NCBI GenBank assembly: GCA_965240325.2
Contig: OZ251227.1
Coordinates: 2,232,001 to 2,296,000, forward strand
Reading direction: 5' to 3'
Source: Rebecca billardiae RCC1528
Lineage: Eukaryota; Haptophyta
DNA length: 64,000 nt
Shown: positions 41,746-54,390 of the stretch, piece by piece
Position numbering within the stretch: position 1 is the stretch's first letter
How the letters are laid out: each line of letters begins with the position of its first letter
Made by a program: the position numbers and the translations under genes
The notes under the pieces: model-generated
Seen by the model: the letters and a program-made list of their open reading frames with translations, nothing else
Database searches by the model: none
What the model was told of the DNA's origin: nothing

Positions 41746-42349
41746 AGCGAATCGTACTCGTCTTCCCGGATCGCGTGACGTCCGGACTGGGCCACATCCG
41801 GATCGTCGGAGGTGACGTGCCCCGGCACGATGGGCGATGGCGGATATGCGGGACGGCGCCTGCACGTGCCTCCGGACCCGCCTCCCGCTTGCTGCTCACG
41901 CAGTCAGCTGCGACCGTGGCGCATGATCGCAGAAGCAGTGCCGGCAGTACGGCCTGCATCAGCTAGTGCCGCGCCGTCGTGGCGCGCGCGGTACGGTTGC
42001 GCGTTTGCAGCGCTCGCCGCTCGGCGACGGCACGCGCGTGCGGCTCAGGTGTGTCAAATGCGGTCTCGTCGGCGCGCTTTCGCCTGCCACCTCGTGCACC
42101 CGTGCCGCCAGTTTCATCGTCTTCATGAGGACTGCTGCTGCTGTCGCCATCCGCTCTCCATCACCCCGAGTCGCCGGTCGCGCGGCGCGCGCGGTAGGCA
42201 CTAGGCAGGGCGTACGGTCACTCACCCGTGCAACGGGTCAAGTGGCCAGAGTACGTCTGGTCGTTGGCTGGCACGGGCCGCAGCGCTAAAGCACCCTGCT
42301 GTCACACCCGACTCCTTCAGTACTCCGAGCTCCGCGGCACGACTCACTC

Positions 42350-42495
42350 GGCACGATCGCGGACGGGTCGGATCCGAGCTGATCAGCCAGAGTTGGACAC
42401 AGTTTGGCAGCTACTAGTAGTAATTCCGATGCCGATGGCACGATCGCGGACGGGTCGGATCCGAGCTGATCAGCCAGTTGGACATTTGGCAGCTA
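42350..42495 (+). repeat. Tandem duplication, ~87 bp period
   Basis: GGCACGATCGCGGACGGGTC through TTTGGCAGCTA at 42350-42413 recurs at 42437-42495 with small deletions. No gene recognised in 41746-42684. Confidence 0.75.
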
Positions 42496-42684
42496 GTTGT
42501 CAGACGGACGTCCGATTTGACGACCGGTGCCGGGTGCGGTCTCAGGTCCGCTGCTGTGATTGTGTGAAGTGTGAATGAGTCTCGCGGTCGCGCAGGCAGG
42601 GCGACGGTCGGACTAATATAGCTTCAGTCATCTCAGAACCGACTTCAACTGGCGAACTGCCACTACGGCGGAGAGCCGCGATTG

Positions 42685-44199
<1,515 letters not shown>

Positions 44200-44840
44200 T
44201 TGCTGCATATTAATCAGGTATAGAAGCCTGGGCGTATAATTTGAAATACTATTTAGCGGTAATATTCCGTCCAAAACTCCATACGGGTCGTAGCGTTTTG
44301 CGCGGCCTCGCGCCTAATATCAGCGTTTCGCTTCGAAGATGCGTCTCTTATTCTTAAGTAAACTCAGTAGGCGCGCTGAAAGATGGCGTGTTTGGCGCTT
44401 CATTCAAAGATACCGGTCGACCCATAGGATTTCGATGAGATCTTACATGTGTATTGATCAAGGGGCTTAACCAAATACCAACCACGATCACACACCCCAC
44501 TTCAAGCGGCAGAAGAGCCGATCCACAAACTCTCTTTCCTATACTTGGTGAGCTGTTTCAGGCTCTTACAACTCAGACATCTTACCAGCATAGAATGTTC
44601 GAACACAAGGGAAGTGTGTTCTGTGCGAACGGCCCACCATATCAGAAAGGTGCAGACGCCTTTGTCCTATTCGAGTTCGATTTCTTCTATTACTTACTAT
44701 CCAAGGATTAAGGATACGGAGCAGTACAAACGCAATCATGAGCAGCGATATCGAGTCAAATGCGGATTTCACACCTAAATCCACCTACAAAAATCCCCCA
44801 AATCCTGCGCGCATCCTCTTTTTTGATTTTGCGGAGCACG
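44200..44840. other. Low-GC block, possible inserted element
   Basis: Clearly poorer in GC than its surroundings. It holds a copy of the R3 core (44339-44370) and an 85-codon frame (44454-44711, start MIKGLNQIPTTITHPTSSGR) with no recognised family. Composition suggests an insertion of different origin. Confidence 0.4.
44339..44370 (+). repeat. Dispersed short repeat R3, copy 2 (partial)
   Basis: ATGCGTCTCTTATTCTTAAG core, followed by TAAACTCAGTAG; matches the R3 core at 7909-7936. Confidence 0.5.
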
Positions 44841-44841
44841 T

Positions 44842-44893
44842 GCGCCGCCCCCCCCGGCTTTCGCTCACGCTCAGACCTTTCGGGGGGGGCGTG
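44842..44893. other. Hairpin with G/C octamers
   Basis: GTGCGCCGCCCCCCCCGG and the facing CGGGGGGGGCGTGCGCC can pair over about 14 bp with one mismatch, loop about 20 nt. It sits at the right edge of the low-GC block. Confidence 0.5.
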
Positions 44894-44894
44894 C

Positions 44895-45604
44895 GCCATA
44901 ACTCACTGATGACGTAGTACGTAGCAGTACTAAGCGAAGCCTATACTCACTCCGGGTCCGGTTCCGCAGGCGTTCCGACGCCGGCTATAATAAACGGCAA
45001 CTACGCGGCGATATCGTAGTCGCTGCTGCTGATGATTATTAGGCATAACCACTACGACACCAGCATCGACGATCGTCGTCGTCATCATCCGAGATGACTG
45101 CTGCTCATATAACTGATATAACATGCACTTGATGAGATGTGATCCGGGACTACATGCCTGATGATGTCGCGCATGATGACTGCTAGTGTAAGTGATGCCG
45201 ATCGTCGTCTCGGCTCTCACGTTCGTCTGCTGACAGCGTGTCACAGACCGAGACGTCTGTGTCACACTCACAGTAAGCGCAGAGTAGTAGTTAGTATGTC
45301 GTCGCGTATATACGGCGGTATATAGTACGTGACTGACAGTCGGCTGTCGTCCGATGAAGCTGGCTAGTAGTAGTGGCTCTCTCGGACTGACTGACTAGTG
45401 ACTGGCTCACTCTCAGTACCGTCAAGTACGCGCCGTGCGCTAAGTTACTTTATTTACAAGTGCGCGAGCTCACGACTACTTGACTCAAGGGTCACAAGCG
45501 CACCATCACCAACGTTCCTGCGTGTCGCGGCTGCTTTAATTCACTCGTTCGTATCACCTCGAGCGTCGGGGTCGGGAGATGCACTGCCGGCGCGGGGTCA
45601 CGCG
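44895..45604. other. Spacer, no gene seen
   Basis: Mixed-composition sequence downstream of the FERM-WH2 gene, with short ACGAC/GTAGT-type simple stretches. No supported gene. Confidence 0.5.
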
Positions 45605-45853
45605 TCATAGCACACGGCCCGCGGTGATGTTGTTCTTCTTACTCGCGAGCGGATCGACGCCCGTCTTACGCAGCCGCGCGGCGCCGCCGTTGCGGATCGC
45701 GTCCAGCAGCTCGTCGCGGTGGTCGCCGCCTCCACCGCCGGCGGGCGGTCTGGGCGGTGGCGGCCGGGAGGGGCCGCCCGCCGGCGGCGGCGGCGGTGGC
45801 GGCGGGCCGCCGCCGGGCGGCGGCGGCGGCGGCGGCGGCGGGCCGCCGCCGGG

Positions 45854-45884
<31 letters not shown>

Positions 45885-48800
45885 GGCCCACCGCCGGGCA
45901 TCGGCGGCGGCGGTGGCGGCGGCGGCGGCGGGCCGCCGCCGGGCATCGGCGGTGCGGGCGGCGGCGGCGGCGGGCCTCCGCCGAGCGCTGGTGGGGGCGG
46001 CGGCGGTCCGCCGCCGAGTGTCGGTGGCGGCGGCGGCGGTCCGCCGCCGAGCGCTGGTGGGGGCGGCGGCGGTCCGCCGCCGAGCGCCGGTGGGGGCGGC
46101 GGCGGGCCACCGCCGAGCGCCGGTGGGGGCGGCGCCGCGGCCGCAAGCGCGGCCGGCATCGGCGGCGGCGGCGGCGGCGGCGGCGGCGTGCCACGGCCCG
46201 CAGCAGGCGGCGGCGCCGCCGGCGCCGACGGCGCCGCCGCCGCCGCCTCAGCCCTCGCCGCTCTGCTGGCGGCGGCGGCCGCGAGCCCCGCGCCGAAATC
46301 GGCGCCGCCGAGCCCGGCGGGCATCGGCGGCGGCACGGGCGCCGGCGGCGCTGCGCCGTCGTCGCCCAGCTCGAGCTTCATCGGCAGCTCCCCGCACTTG
46401 GTCTGCAGCACGTTGAGGAAGCGCTGCGCGTCCGCGTTGGCGCCGAGCTTGTCTGCCGCGTCCTGCATCACGTGTGTGATCGCGCGAATCTCGACGTGCT
46501 TGAGCCCCGAGGTGCCGAACGACTTGTACTGCCCCGGCGGGATGGCGCGGCAGTCCGCCGGCTGCATCAGCACGATCCGGACCTCGGGCCGCTTCATCAG
46601 CCGCTGCGCGAGCTCCTTCTGCTCGCCGCTCAGCGTCGCCGGCGGCACGTCCTGCACGGCCAGCAACTTCGCGTAGAGGTGCGTGTACGCCACAGCGTTG
46701 AGCTCGCGGTGCTTGGCGAGCTCGGCGCGTGCGCGCTGGTTCGACGCCTGCGCGCGCTTGCGCTCCTCCTCCTGCTGCTTGCGGTCCTCCTGCTCCTTCT
46801 GCATCCTGAGTGATGCGGGGCAGCACGGCCGCGGAGGTGCGCGCGCGGCCAGCCGCGCGCGCGCACATGCGCGGGCGGGCGCGGGCGCGCTTGAGCAGAG
46901 CCAGGCAGGGCACACGGCGCAAGCGGCCGCGCGTGCGCGCCCGTCCCGCGCGCCCGCCGCAGCAGCCCGCGAGCGCGCGCGTTGCGCGCCGCGCCGCGCG
47001 CCGCGCGCCGCGCGCCGCGCCCGCGCCCGCGCCGCGGCTGCGCACATCTTGAGGCGCACATGCCGCGGCTTGTCAATCATTTCTCCGATCTTGATGGAAA
47101 GGCCCTCTGCGACGCCGCGCAGCTTGGGCGAGACGGTGTCGCTCTCGTCGAGCAGCAGCTTCATCATCTCCACGTACACCTCCTGCAGGTCCACGTCGTT
47201 GAGCCGCAGCAGGATGTCGTAGAGCTCCGGCATCAGCTGCGCCGTGCGCGGCCGGGCCGTCTCGAGTGACGTGATGATCTGAAGCCAGGGGCGGCGCGGG
47301 GCGGGGGGCGGGTGAGCGGCGCGCGCGCGCGGGCGCGCGTGGGCGCGCGGCCGCGCATCACCGCACGGCGCGGAGGGCGGAGCCGGAGCCGGAGCCGGGG
47401 CGGGCGCCGCGGGCACACCCCCCGCCCGCCCGCGCGCGCCCGCCCACGCGCTGAAGCGCAAACAGGTGACAGCGGACGGCGGCGGCGCGCGCGACAACGC
47501 GCGCGCACCGCGTGGTACGTCTCGGCGTAGCGCTGGCGCAGCTCCGCCTCCTCGTCCTGCGAGACGTAGAGGTCGCCGACGATCTTCTTCATCTCGCCGT
47601 TCTGCGACTCGAGCTGCGAGTGCGCCTTCTTCAGCTGCTCCATCTCCTGCTCGCGCGGCCGCGGGGCGCGGGCAAGGGCGCGGGCGCAGGGGGCGGGAGC
47701 GGGGCGCGGGCGTGAGCGCGGGGCGCGGGCAAGGACGGGCGCGCGGCCGGGCGGCGCGGCGCGACGTCGGGGTCGCGGCTGGCTGGGTACCGGCTGGCGC
47801 GGCCGAGGGCGGCGCGGCCGAGGGCGCGCGCTCGCCGGCGCGGCTGGCGCGGCCGAGGGCGCGAGCGCGCGCGTTGGCGGCAGCGCGGCCGTGCCTTCTT
47901 AATGCGCTGGTACTCAGCGTGGACGCGCGCGAGGTCGCGGATGGTCTTGGCGTTCATGCGGTTCTTGCCCGGGCCGGAGCGCGCGGTGTACGAGCCGTCG
48001 CGCGGCGTGGCGGCGGGCTCGGCCGCGCGCGCCTCCTCCTCCTCCTCCGCGCCCTCGTCCTCGTCGTCGCTGACGGGCGACACGAAAATGCCTGCCGCTT
48101 CGAACGTCGCAATCACCTCGGCCGGGATTGGCTCCGAGGAGCGCGCGCCCGGCGGCGGCGTGCCGCTGCGCGCCTTGGACGCGGCGGCCTCCTCCACGGC
48201 CGCCGCGGCCGCGCCGCCCTGCTCCGCCGCTGCGGTGCGCAGCTTGCTCGCCGCGGCCGCGTCGGCGTCGGCGGCGTCCGCGGCCGCAGGCGAGCCCGCG
48301 ACCGCGCCCGCCGCGCCGCCCGCGCCGGGGCTCCCCAGCGGCGAGGCCGCGCCCTCGCCCTTCTTGGGCAGCGAGTCGTACGCGCTCGCGTCGAGCCCGC
48401 CGCCGCCGATCGGCGGCGCGTCGACGAGCGCGCGCCGCGCCGTCTCGCTCCCGCCGCCGGAGACGCGCGGCGTGCGCGAGGTGCCCTTGGTCGCGCCAGA
48501 CGCGCCGGCCTTGGCGGCGGCGGCGCCGCCCGCCGCCGCCGCCGCGCGCCGCCCCTTGCTCGTGCGGCGGCGGCGCTCCTTCTTGTTGTCGGGCTCGAAG
48601 GTGATGGCGGTCGTGAACGCCGCCGAGCCGCCCGCGCCGCCCTCGCCCTCGTCCTCCGACGAGTCCGCGCCCTCGGCGATCTCCGTGTCCGCGTCCGACG
48701 CGGCGCGCTCCTTCTCGGCCGGCGCGACGCTCTGCCGCTTGCGCTCGTGCGACTTGATCTTCACCTCGACGTTCATGAAGAGCTTGAAGTAGGAGTGGAG

Positions 48801-50150
48801 GTTGGCGGAGACCTCCCAGCCCTGCTTGGACGTGAGCGCGTACTTGACCAGGTGCCGCCCCTGCTGCTCCACCGGCAAGAAGTCGCACCGCGTCGACCAG
48901 AAGCAGAACTCACGCGGCGTGTACTCCCATTTGGTGATCTCGTCGAAAAGAAACGGCGAGTGCACCGCCTCGCGCGTGACCGGGTGCATCATGTTGATGC
49001 CGGCGGCGTGGCAGCCGAGCAGGAAGTAGCCCGCGTGGAAGAGCTTCGGGTTGTACACGCGGAAGATGTTCATGCCGTACATCGGCAGCCGGCGCACCTT
49101 CTTCAGGTACGTCCGCTTCGCGTCCGCGCGCGTCGCCGCCTGTGACGCGTCCACGCCCAGCCGTGCGAACACCTCGGACACCTTGGCGTGTGCCTCGAGG
49201 ATCTTGGTCGCCCAGTCGTAGTTGGCGGCGTGCTGCGCGTACAGCGTGGAGGGGAGGAGCGCCTCGACGAGCCGCGCCTCGCGCACGTACGGCACCAAGA
49301 ACTCGCGCGCGTCGTGCCGCGCCGGCCCGTGCAGCACGTAGTAGTAGATCGCGGCCAGCTTGACCGCGTCGTGTTTACTCACGTTGAGTACGCCGCGCAG
49401 CACGTCGTCGACCGCCTGGATGAAGACGAGGTGGAGGAAGGCGTCGCTCGACTCCATGAGCGCCTCGTCGGCCTTGACGAAGAGCCGCTTCTTGAACAGC
49501 AGCCGCCCCGGCCCGGCCGCCCCCTTCTTCAGCAGCTGCCGCCCCGGCTTCTGCCGCGGCGGCTCAATAATCACCTTGATCGGCAGCTCGTCGCGCAGCA
49601 GGAAGTGCGTGCCGTCCGGCTTGAGCTCGAAGAGGGCGAAGGTGGAGTGCTCGCCGTCGCGCAGGCCGAGGTCGGCGGCGCACTGCGAGACGAGCTGGCT
49701 CACCGACGTGTGCACCTGGTACGGCAGCACGCGCGACTCGCCGTCCACCGTGTACACGCGCAGCGTGCCGGGCGGGAGCGTGTCGTCCGCGCCGGCGCCG
49801 CGCGTGCCGCCGCGCGAGAGCTTGCGCATGAAGGAGGGGCGGCGGCCGGCGCCGCTGCCGCTGTCATCCTTGCCCATGGACGCAACGTCAAGCTCGATCG
49901 GCACCTGCGCCGAGAGCCGCCGCGCCGACACCGAGCCCTCGTTCACGGAGGTCGACACGGAGTTGGTCACGGAGTTGGTCACGGAGCCGTCCACGCTCAC
50001 TGTGTCGTCGTTGACCGTGCCCGAATTCTGGCGCGCCAGCTTCTGGCGGCGCGTGAAGGAGAGCGAGCGGCCCACCGTGGCTACGCGCTGCATCAGCGAC
50101 TCCCCATTCTTCGACGAGCTCCCCTGCCCTCCGCTCGCATCGACCGGCAT
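45605..50150 (-). CDS. FERM - coiled coil - polyproline - WH2 protein
   Basis: Four exons on the minus strand: 50150-47895, 47646-47509, 47278-47046 and 46805-45605, about 1275 residues. Junctions are phase 0, 0 and 2, and the first intron has a GC donor (AAGAAG|GCACGG). Residues ~129-465 look like a FERM domain: F1 with TLRVYTVDGESRVLPYQV, F2 with FLHLVFIQAVDDVLRG and AAIYYYVLHG, and F3 with VRRLPMYGMNIFRVYN and KWEYTPREFCFW. An acidic/Ala-rich linker, a helical segment (MEQLKKAHSQLESQNGEMKK), a short helical domain and a charged coil (QKEQEDRKQQEEERKRAQ) follow. Then come repeated PPPPPPALGGG units and a C-terminal WH2-like actin-binding motif (ELLDAIRNGGAARLRKTG, about 1239-1257). It probably links membrane or receptor tails to actin assembly. 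I know of no standard protein with this order. Confidence 0.82.
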
Positions 50151-50534
50151 CTCGCCCCTGAGAACTCGCGAGTTCCGGACGCGCGCGCCGCCCAGCTACG
50201 GGCGGGTGGGCGCGGGGTGGTCGGGCGAGGGAGAGGGCTGCGATGAGAGCAGGCCGACCGCGCGCGCCGACGCGGCCCGAGGCGCACGCGGGCTCACCTC
50301 ACGGCCGGGAAGCGCCGAATCCGCCGCGGACCCTGCGCACCACTTGGTGCCCGGGGGGGCGGACGAGGAGCCCACAAGAGCACTGCGCTGTGCCCAACCC
50401 CACACGCTTTGAGCTTTGCTGGCTTCTTCACAGCCGCCGCGCCCGAGATGAGGCCGGAGATCGAGAAATAGGCTGTGGCGCGCCGGACTCGGATTTCGAT
50501 CCGCTCTTCTTTCATTATTCGTCGCCGAACAAAG

Positions 50535-51263
50535 ATGGCGTGCTGGCTGGTGAGGTGCGGCGTCCTCGGGTACGCGGAGGCGCTACGGCTTCAGCACCGC
50601 CTGGCTGCTCAGCGCCGGGCGCGGGCGCTTCCAGACATGCTGCTGCTCCTCGAGCACCCACATGTCTACACGCTCGGCAAGCGTCGAGAAGCCGCCCAGC
50701 GCAACATCCTCGCAGATGACGCTGCGCTGCGGGCCATGGGCGCGACTGTCGAGACTTGCGACCGCGGGGGCGACGTGACATACCACGGGCCCGGGCAGCT
50801 GGTCGGCTACCCGATCATGGATCTACGCGAGCTGCCGCATCGAAGCGTGCGCCGGTACGTCGAGTCCCTCGAGGACATCATGATCGGTTGCGCGGGCGCA
50901 TACGGCATCCAGGCGCACGGCAGGCGGCCAGAGGAGACGGGCGCGTGGGTGGGCGACCGCAAGCTGGGGGCGATCGGGGTGCGCGTGCACCGCTGGGTCA
51001 CGACGCACGGCTTTGCTCTCAACGTCAGCACCGACCTCGACGCTTTCCGTCACATCCTGCCCTGCGGACTTGCCGACCGCGGCGTGACGTCGCTCCACGC
51101 CGAGCTGACCCGGCAGCGAGCGATCAGCGCGCCGAGCGTAGACGAGGTCGCGGCGACGGCCGAGGGGCTGTTCTGCGACGTCTTTGATCGTCGCCAGGCG
51201 CACGTGCCGTTCGCTGACCTGAGCAATGAGCTGGCTCGGGTCGAAGCTGCGAAGGTGGTGTGA
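50535..51263 (+). CDS. LIPT2: Octanoyl-[ACP]:protein N-octanoyltransferase (LipB)
   Basis: Single exon, 242 residues, start MACWLVRCGVLGYAEALRLQ with strong context (AAGATGGCG). It transfers octanoate from acyl carrier protein to lipoyl domains, the first step of lipoate synthesis in mitochondria or plastids. The LipB signature RGGDVTYHGPGQLVGYPI is at residues 77-94. The catalytic pair is visible: Lys143 in GDRKLGAIGV and Cys177 in LPCGLADRGVTS. Length equals bacterial and mitochondrial relatives. No clear transit peptide from this start; the frame is open upstream to 50475, and MARRTRISIRSSFIIRRRTK would give a basic presequence if that start is used. Divergent from the FERM-WH2 gene. Confidence 0.95.
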   Translation: MACWLVRCGVLGYAEALRLQHRLAAQRRARALPDMLLLLEHPHVYTLGKRREAAQRNILADDAALRAMGATVETCDRGGDVTYHGPGQLVGYPIMDLRELPHRSVRRYVESLEDIMIGCAGAYGIQAHGRRPEETGAWVGDRKLGAIGVRVHRWVTTHGFALNVSTDLDAFRHILPCGLADRGVTSLHAELTRQRAISAPSVDEVAATAEGLFCDVFDRRQAHVPFADLSNELARVEAAKVV

Positions 51264-52194
51264 CGAGGTCTCGCGGCCGCGCTGATGATTTTCATCTGCG
51301 GCGGCGGGGCCGGCTGACGCGTGCTGTCTAGAATGACTGTCACTCTGATGACGTTGCACGGTCCGAAGACTACATGTGACATCAGTTTTCAGAAAGCTTT
51401 GCAAGCACATCATGCATACTGCCACTGGTTAGCCCGTGCCCGCGCGGCCCGGCCGGCTGCACCCGCGAGTGGTCCGCCACTCCCGCGGGGCTGCCGAGGC
51501 CTTACTCCTTAGGGGCATACTCATAAGTCTTAGCAGGGCTCCTGACGAAGTCGAAGTCGAAAGTTTACGGTAAATACGGCGGATGAATGGCAGTAAGCGC
51601 TTGCCAGTAGTACAAAGTACCGGAGCCGACTACTACGACGACATCATCACAGTACCGACGCGATATACCGACCGTACGTACCGTACTACCGAGTACCGGG
51701 GCGTACGGTACCGTCGACGACTCGGCTCACTTATCACTACAGTTTACTAAGAATAAGAGACGCACACAGCTCAGGCAGGCGAGATTACAGTACAGTACAG
51801 CGGCTTAGTCAGCATGCCGGCGAGCCACCGTTAGTGACTTCGGACCGTCTGAGAGTGAGTGCCCTGCTCACAACGTGTTGCACAGCGCCCTGGCGTTGCA
51901 CAGCGCCCTGGCGTCATCGATCGTCGGATGAGTCGCCGGCACGTTGCCTGCGGCAGAGGCTGCACCATTGGCCACACCGGACCGGTGCGGGCCGGCCCAG
52001 TGGCTCCAAGGCCGGGCTCTGTTGACTGACTGTTGCCCGTGTTGGGAACGGCGACGAACGGCGTCAGCGACTCAGCGAGTCAGCGCCCGCCTTTTATTCG
52101 GCTTTTTGGCTTTTTCGTCCAAAAACTCGGCGGCCTACGAGCCCAGCAAAAATCTCCGCGCATCAAGCGCCCGAGGACCAGGGCGCTCGCCACG
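51264..52194. other. Spacer with R3 and an 18-bp tandem repeat
   Basis: No gene recognised. Contains R3 copy 3 and a perfect tandem pair GTTGCACAGCGCCCTGGC (51877-51912). Confidence 0.5.
51737..51795 (-). repeat. Dispersed short repeat R3, copy 3
   Basis: Reverse-complement copy of 7882-7938, almost identical over the CTACAGTTTACTAAGAATAA / GAGACGCACACAGCTCAGGC parts. Confidence 0.6.
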
Positions 52195-52686
52195 ATGTCG
52201 ACGCTCAAGACCATCTCGCGAGGCGTTGTCATCGCCTGCATCGCGATCATCATCAACGCGGCGCTTGATGGCATCCGGCGTACGCGCCAGCGCGTCATGC
52301 GTGGACCGCAGTCACCCTCATCCGCGCCACTCGCTCGCCCTCATACGCTGATCCTGAAGCCGCGATTGCCGCCGCGCCCCGCCTGACAGACCGTGAATAC
52401 CTGCACGCTACACATCAGGCATTCACACGGCCACCGATGGTCATCATTGCGCAGTGCCTGTTCGTTCTCGTGGCCTGTACCTGGGGCATCGTGTATGTGA
52501 ACCCCGGCTTGAAGCCGATCCGCATCGTCAGCGGGCAAGACATCAGGTGCGCGGCGGAGACTGCAGAGCGGTGGCACTCCCCTTGTCTCCTCACATGCCC
52601 TGCCCCTCTCTCGTCCTCGCAGGAACTTTGATTACTACATGTCGCGCCCAGCGTTCACGACGTTCGACCACCGCGCTTTCAGGTAA
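52195..52686 (+). CDS. EMC5: ER membrane complex subunit 5 (EMC5/MMGT family), three short exons
   Basis: Exons 52195-52279, 52390-52546 and 52623-52686 join in phases 1 and 2 to give 101 residues. The first span is in MSTLKTISRGVVIACIAIII. Exon 2 joins as RHREYLHATHQ, then a second span (MVIIAQCLFVLVACTWGIVY) and NPGLKPIRIVSGQDIR. Exon 3 gives NFDYYMSRPAFTTFDHRAFR. Order, two spans and the terminal (F)..F.HR motif match EMC5/MMGT proteins (usually 100-130 residues). This protein is a core membrane subunit of the ER insertase complex and has also been called a magnesium transporter. The last codons read AGGTAAGC, which is also a good splice donor, so a further small exon is possible. Confidence 0.8.
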
Positions 52687-53742
52687 GCCCCGAGCACCGC
52701 CCTGCCTCGCGGCCGTCTGGTGCGGTGACCAACTTCGTGCTGGCCGGCAAGCCTGCCGTGGCGGCGCCGTTTGGCTGCCGACGGCGATTGAGCCGGGCGC
52801 ACTGGAATGTGCTTGGCAGCCCTGCGTGGGAGCGGCTTGTGAGCGTGTGCGATGAGCGGCCTGCCCACATGGTTCGCACGTCTGCTGCTGCCTGATCTGG
52901 GGCCGTCGGTGTCGCAATCCGAGACTGGGCTAGTGGGACTGCATACAGGCTCAGCGGCATCCTGTGTTGATGCACTGCAAGCTCCAAGTTGCCGTGGTAC
53001 TCAGCCCGCTGATGGATGAGCACATACTACTATGCTCCATGGATTCGGTTACGCCTCACGGCCACGGGTCTGACTGAGCCGTGCCGCCCGCGCCACCGCG
53101 CGGCCGCGCTCTTCAGAGGTCCACGTGAGCCACGTGAGGAGCCTGTGGTGAGTGTGGGACGGCGCGACTCGGCCTTGGGGCTCGTCGTTGGACGTTCGGA
53201 CTTTGCCTTTGACAGTCGCGCAGGCTCGAACGACCCGAACGGCCGCTGTACCGCGGCCAGCGCAGGGTGAGGCCGAATCACCGGCACCGGGCCGGGCGGA
53301 CTGTCACTGACTGTCCGACTGGTTACGGTGCCAACCGTCTAAATCGTACCGTAGACTCCGTAGTCTGAACTCACTGGCTCAGAATTATAATCAGTTATTT
53401 AATAAAAGTATAACACGTGTGTCACGCGTATAGCAGCTAGTACGTTGAGGATGACTCCCGGACTGTGTAGTCCGCCGTATACTGTCTGTATCGATCACGC
53501 AGCGTTTCTGTACCGCTTGCCAAACTAACGTGCGAGATCGGCACGCCGAGGCCCCCAAAAAAACATTTTCTGTGCTTCGTCGGACCAATAGACTAAACGA
53601 AGATCGGCTAGGAGATCGGAAGAGAATCAGCTTTGCAGCCGAAGGCCCTCTTGGGAGTCGGAGCTCCTTCCAAGCAGGGCGGCGCGGCCTCACCGCCGCC
53701 GCCGCGTCTGGGAGAGGAATCTCGGAATTCCTCAACGACACC
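52687..53742. other. Intergenic, no gene seen
   Basis: Spacer between EMC5 and the small ORF at 53743. AT-rich around 53380-53410. Open frames are short and unlike proteins. Confidence 0.4.
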
Positions 53743-53916
53743 ATGAGCACGCTGCCCGGCGTCGCCGGCGCCGCGCACGTGGCGTTGCCCTCGGCGCGCT
53801 CCTCGGGGGAGCACGACGAACACGCGCTGCCCGCACCCGTCGACGCCTTCCTCTTCGCCTTGGGCGCGCTCGTGCTATGGAACCTGCGAGTGCAGGAGCA
53901 GAAGCTCTTTATCTAA
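53743..53916 (+). CDS. Small predicted membrane protein (57 aa)
   Basis: ATG in good context (GACACCATGAGC), start MSTLPGVAGAAHVALPSARS, then a hydrophobic span (VDAFLFALGALVLWNL) and a polar end (RVQEQKLFI) before TAA. The frame is open upstream. Family not recognised; the layout fits a small organelle or ER membrane subunit. Moderate doubt because of size. Confidence 0.38.
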   Translation: MSTLPGVAGAAHVALPSARSSGEHDEHALPAPVDAFLFALGALVLWNLRVQEQKLFI

Positions 53917-54139
53917 ATGTCGTGCGGCACCCGTTGGCCCGAGTGCACGCCGCGCCGCGCCGTGCTGAGGGGGCAAGCATGCGCGGCTGGGCGCCGCTCG
54001 GCCGGCTGCTGAGGTCGCGCAAGTCGGTGAATTCGGCGCGCGACCCGAGGCTCCCCAGCGAGGAGTCGAGCAGATGGATGTCCCATCTGCGGCTTACGGA
54101 GAGGCTGAACCGTTATGCGGTACGATGACGAGCACGCAT

Positions 54140-54390
54140 GGCGATGTTTACAAGGTCGTCGACACCCAGGGTGGGCTGGCTATGGTGAAGCTCACACGAC
54201 GCGCGTCCGCCGAGAACAGCACAGCCCGATGCAAGGCCCAGCTTCTCAGGAAGCTCAGGTACGCGTCCGGCGCGCTGCCTGGATGCAGCACGCACATCAC
54301 AGTGCCCCTCGTCGCCCGCCGCCGTTCGCTTGTACGCCTGCAGGTGGAGGTGTCCACTGCGTACCAGTATTCATTGGGACGGGCGACGCC
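54140..54390 (+). repeat. Diverged inverted-repeat element, copy 1
   Basis: Two blocks (54140-54240 and 54331-54390, about 90 bp apart) match the reverse complement of 56226-56330 and 55955-56010. Examples are GGTGAAGCTCACACGACGC and a GTGGAGGTGTCCACTGCGTAC-like part. Likely two copies of one element in opposite orientation. The long frame here (54074-54622) has no known family. Confidence 0.55.
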
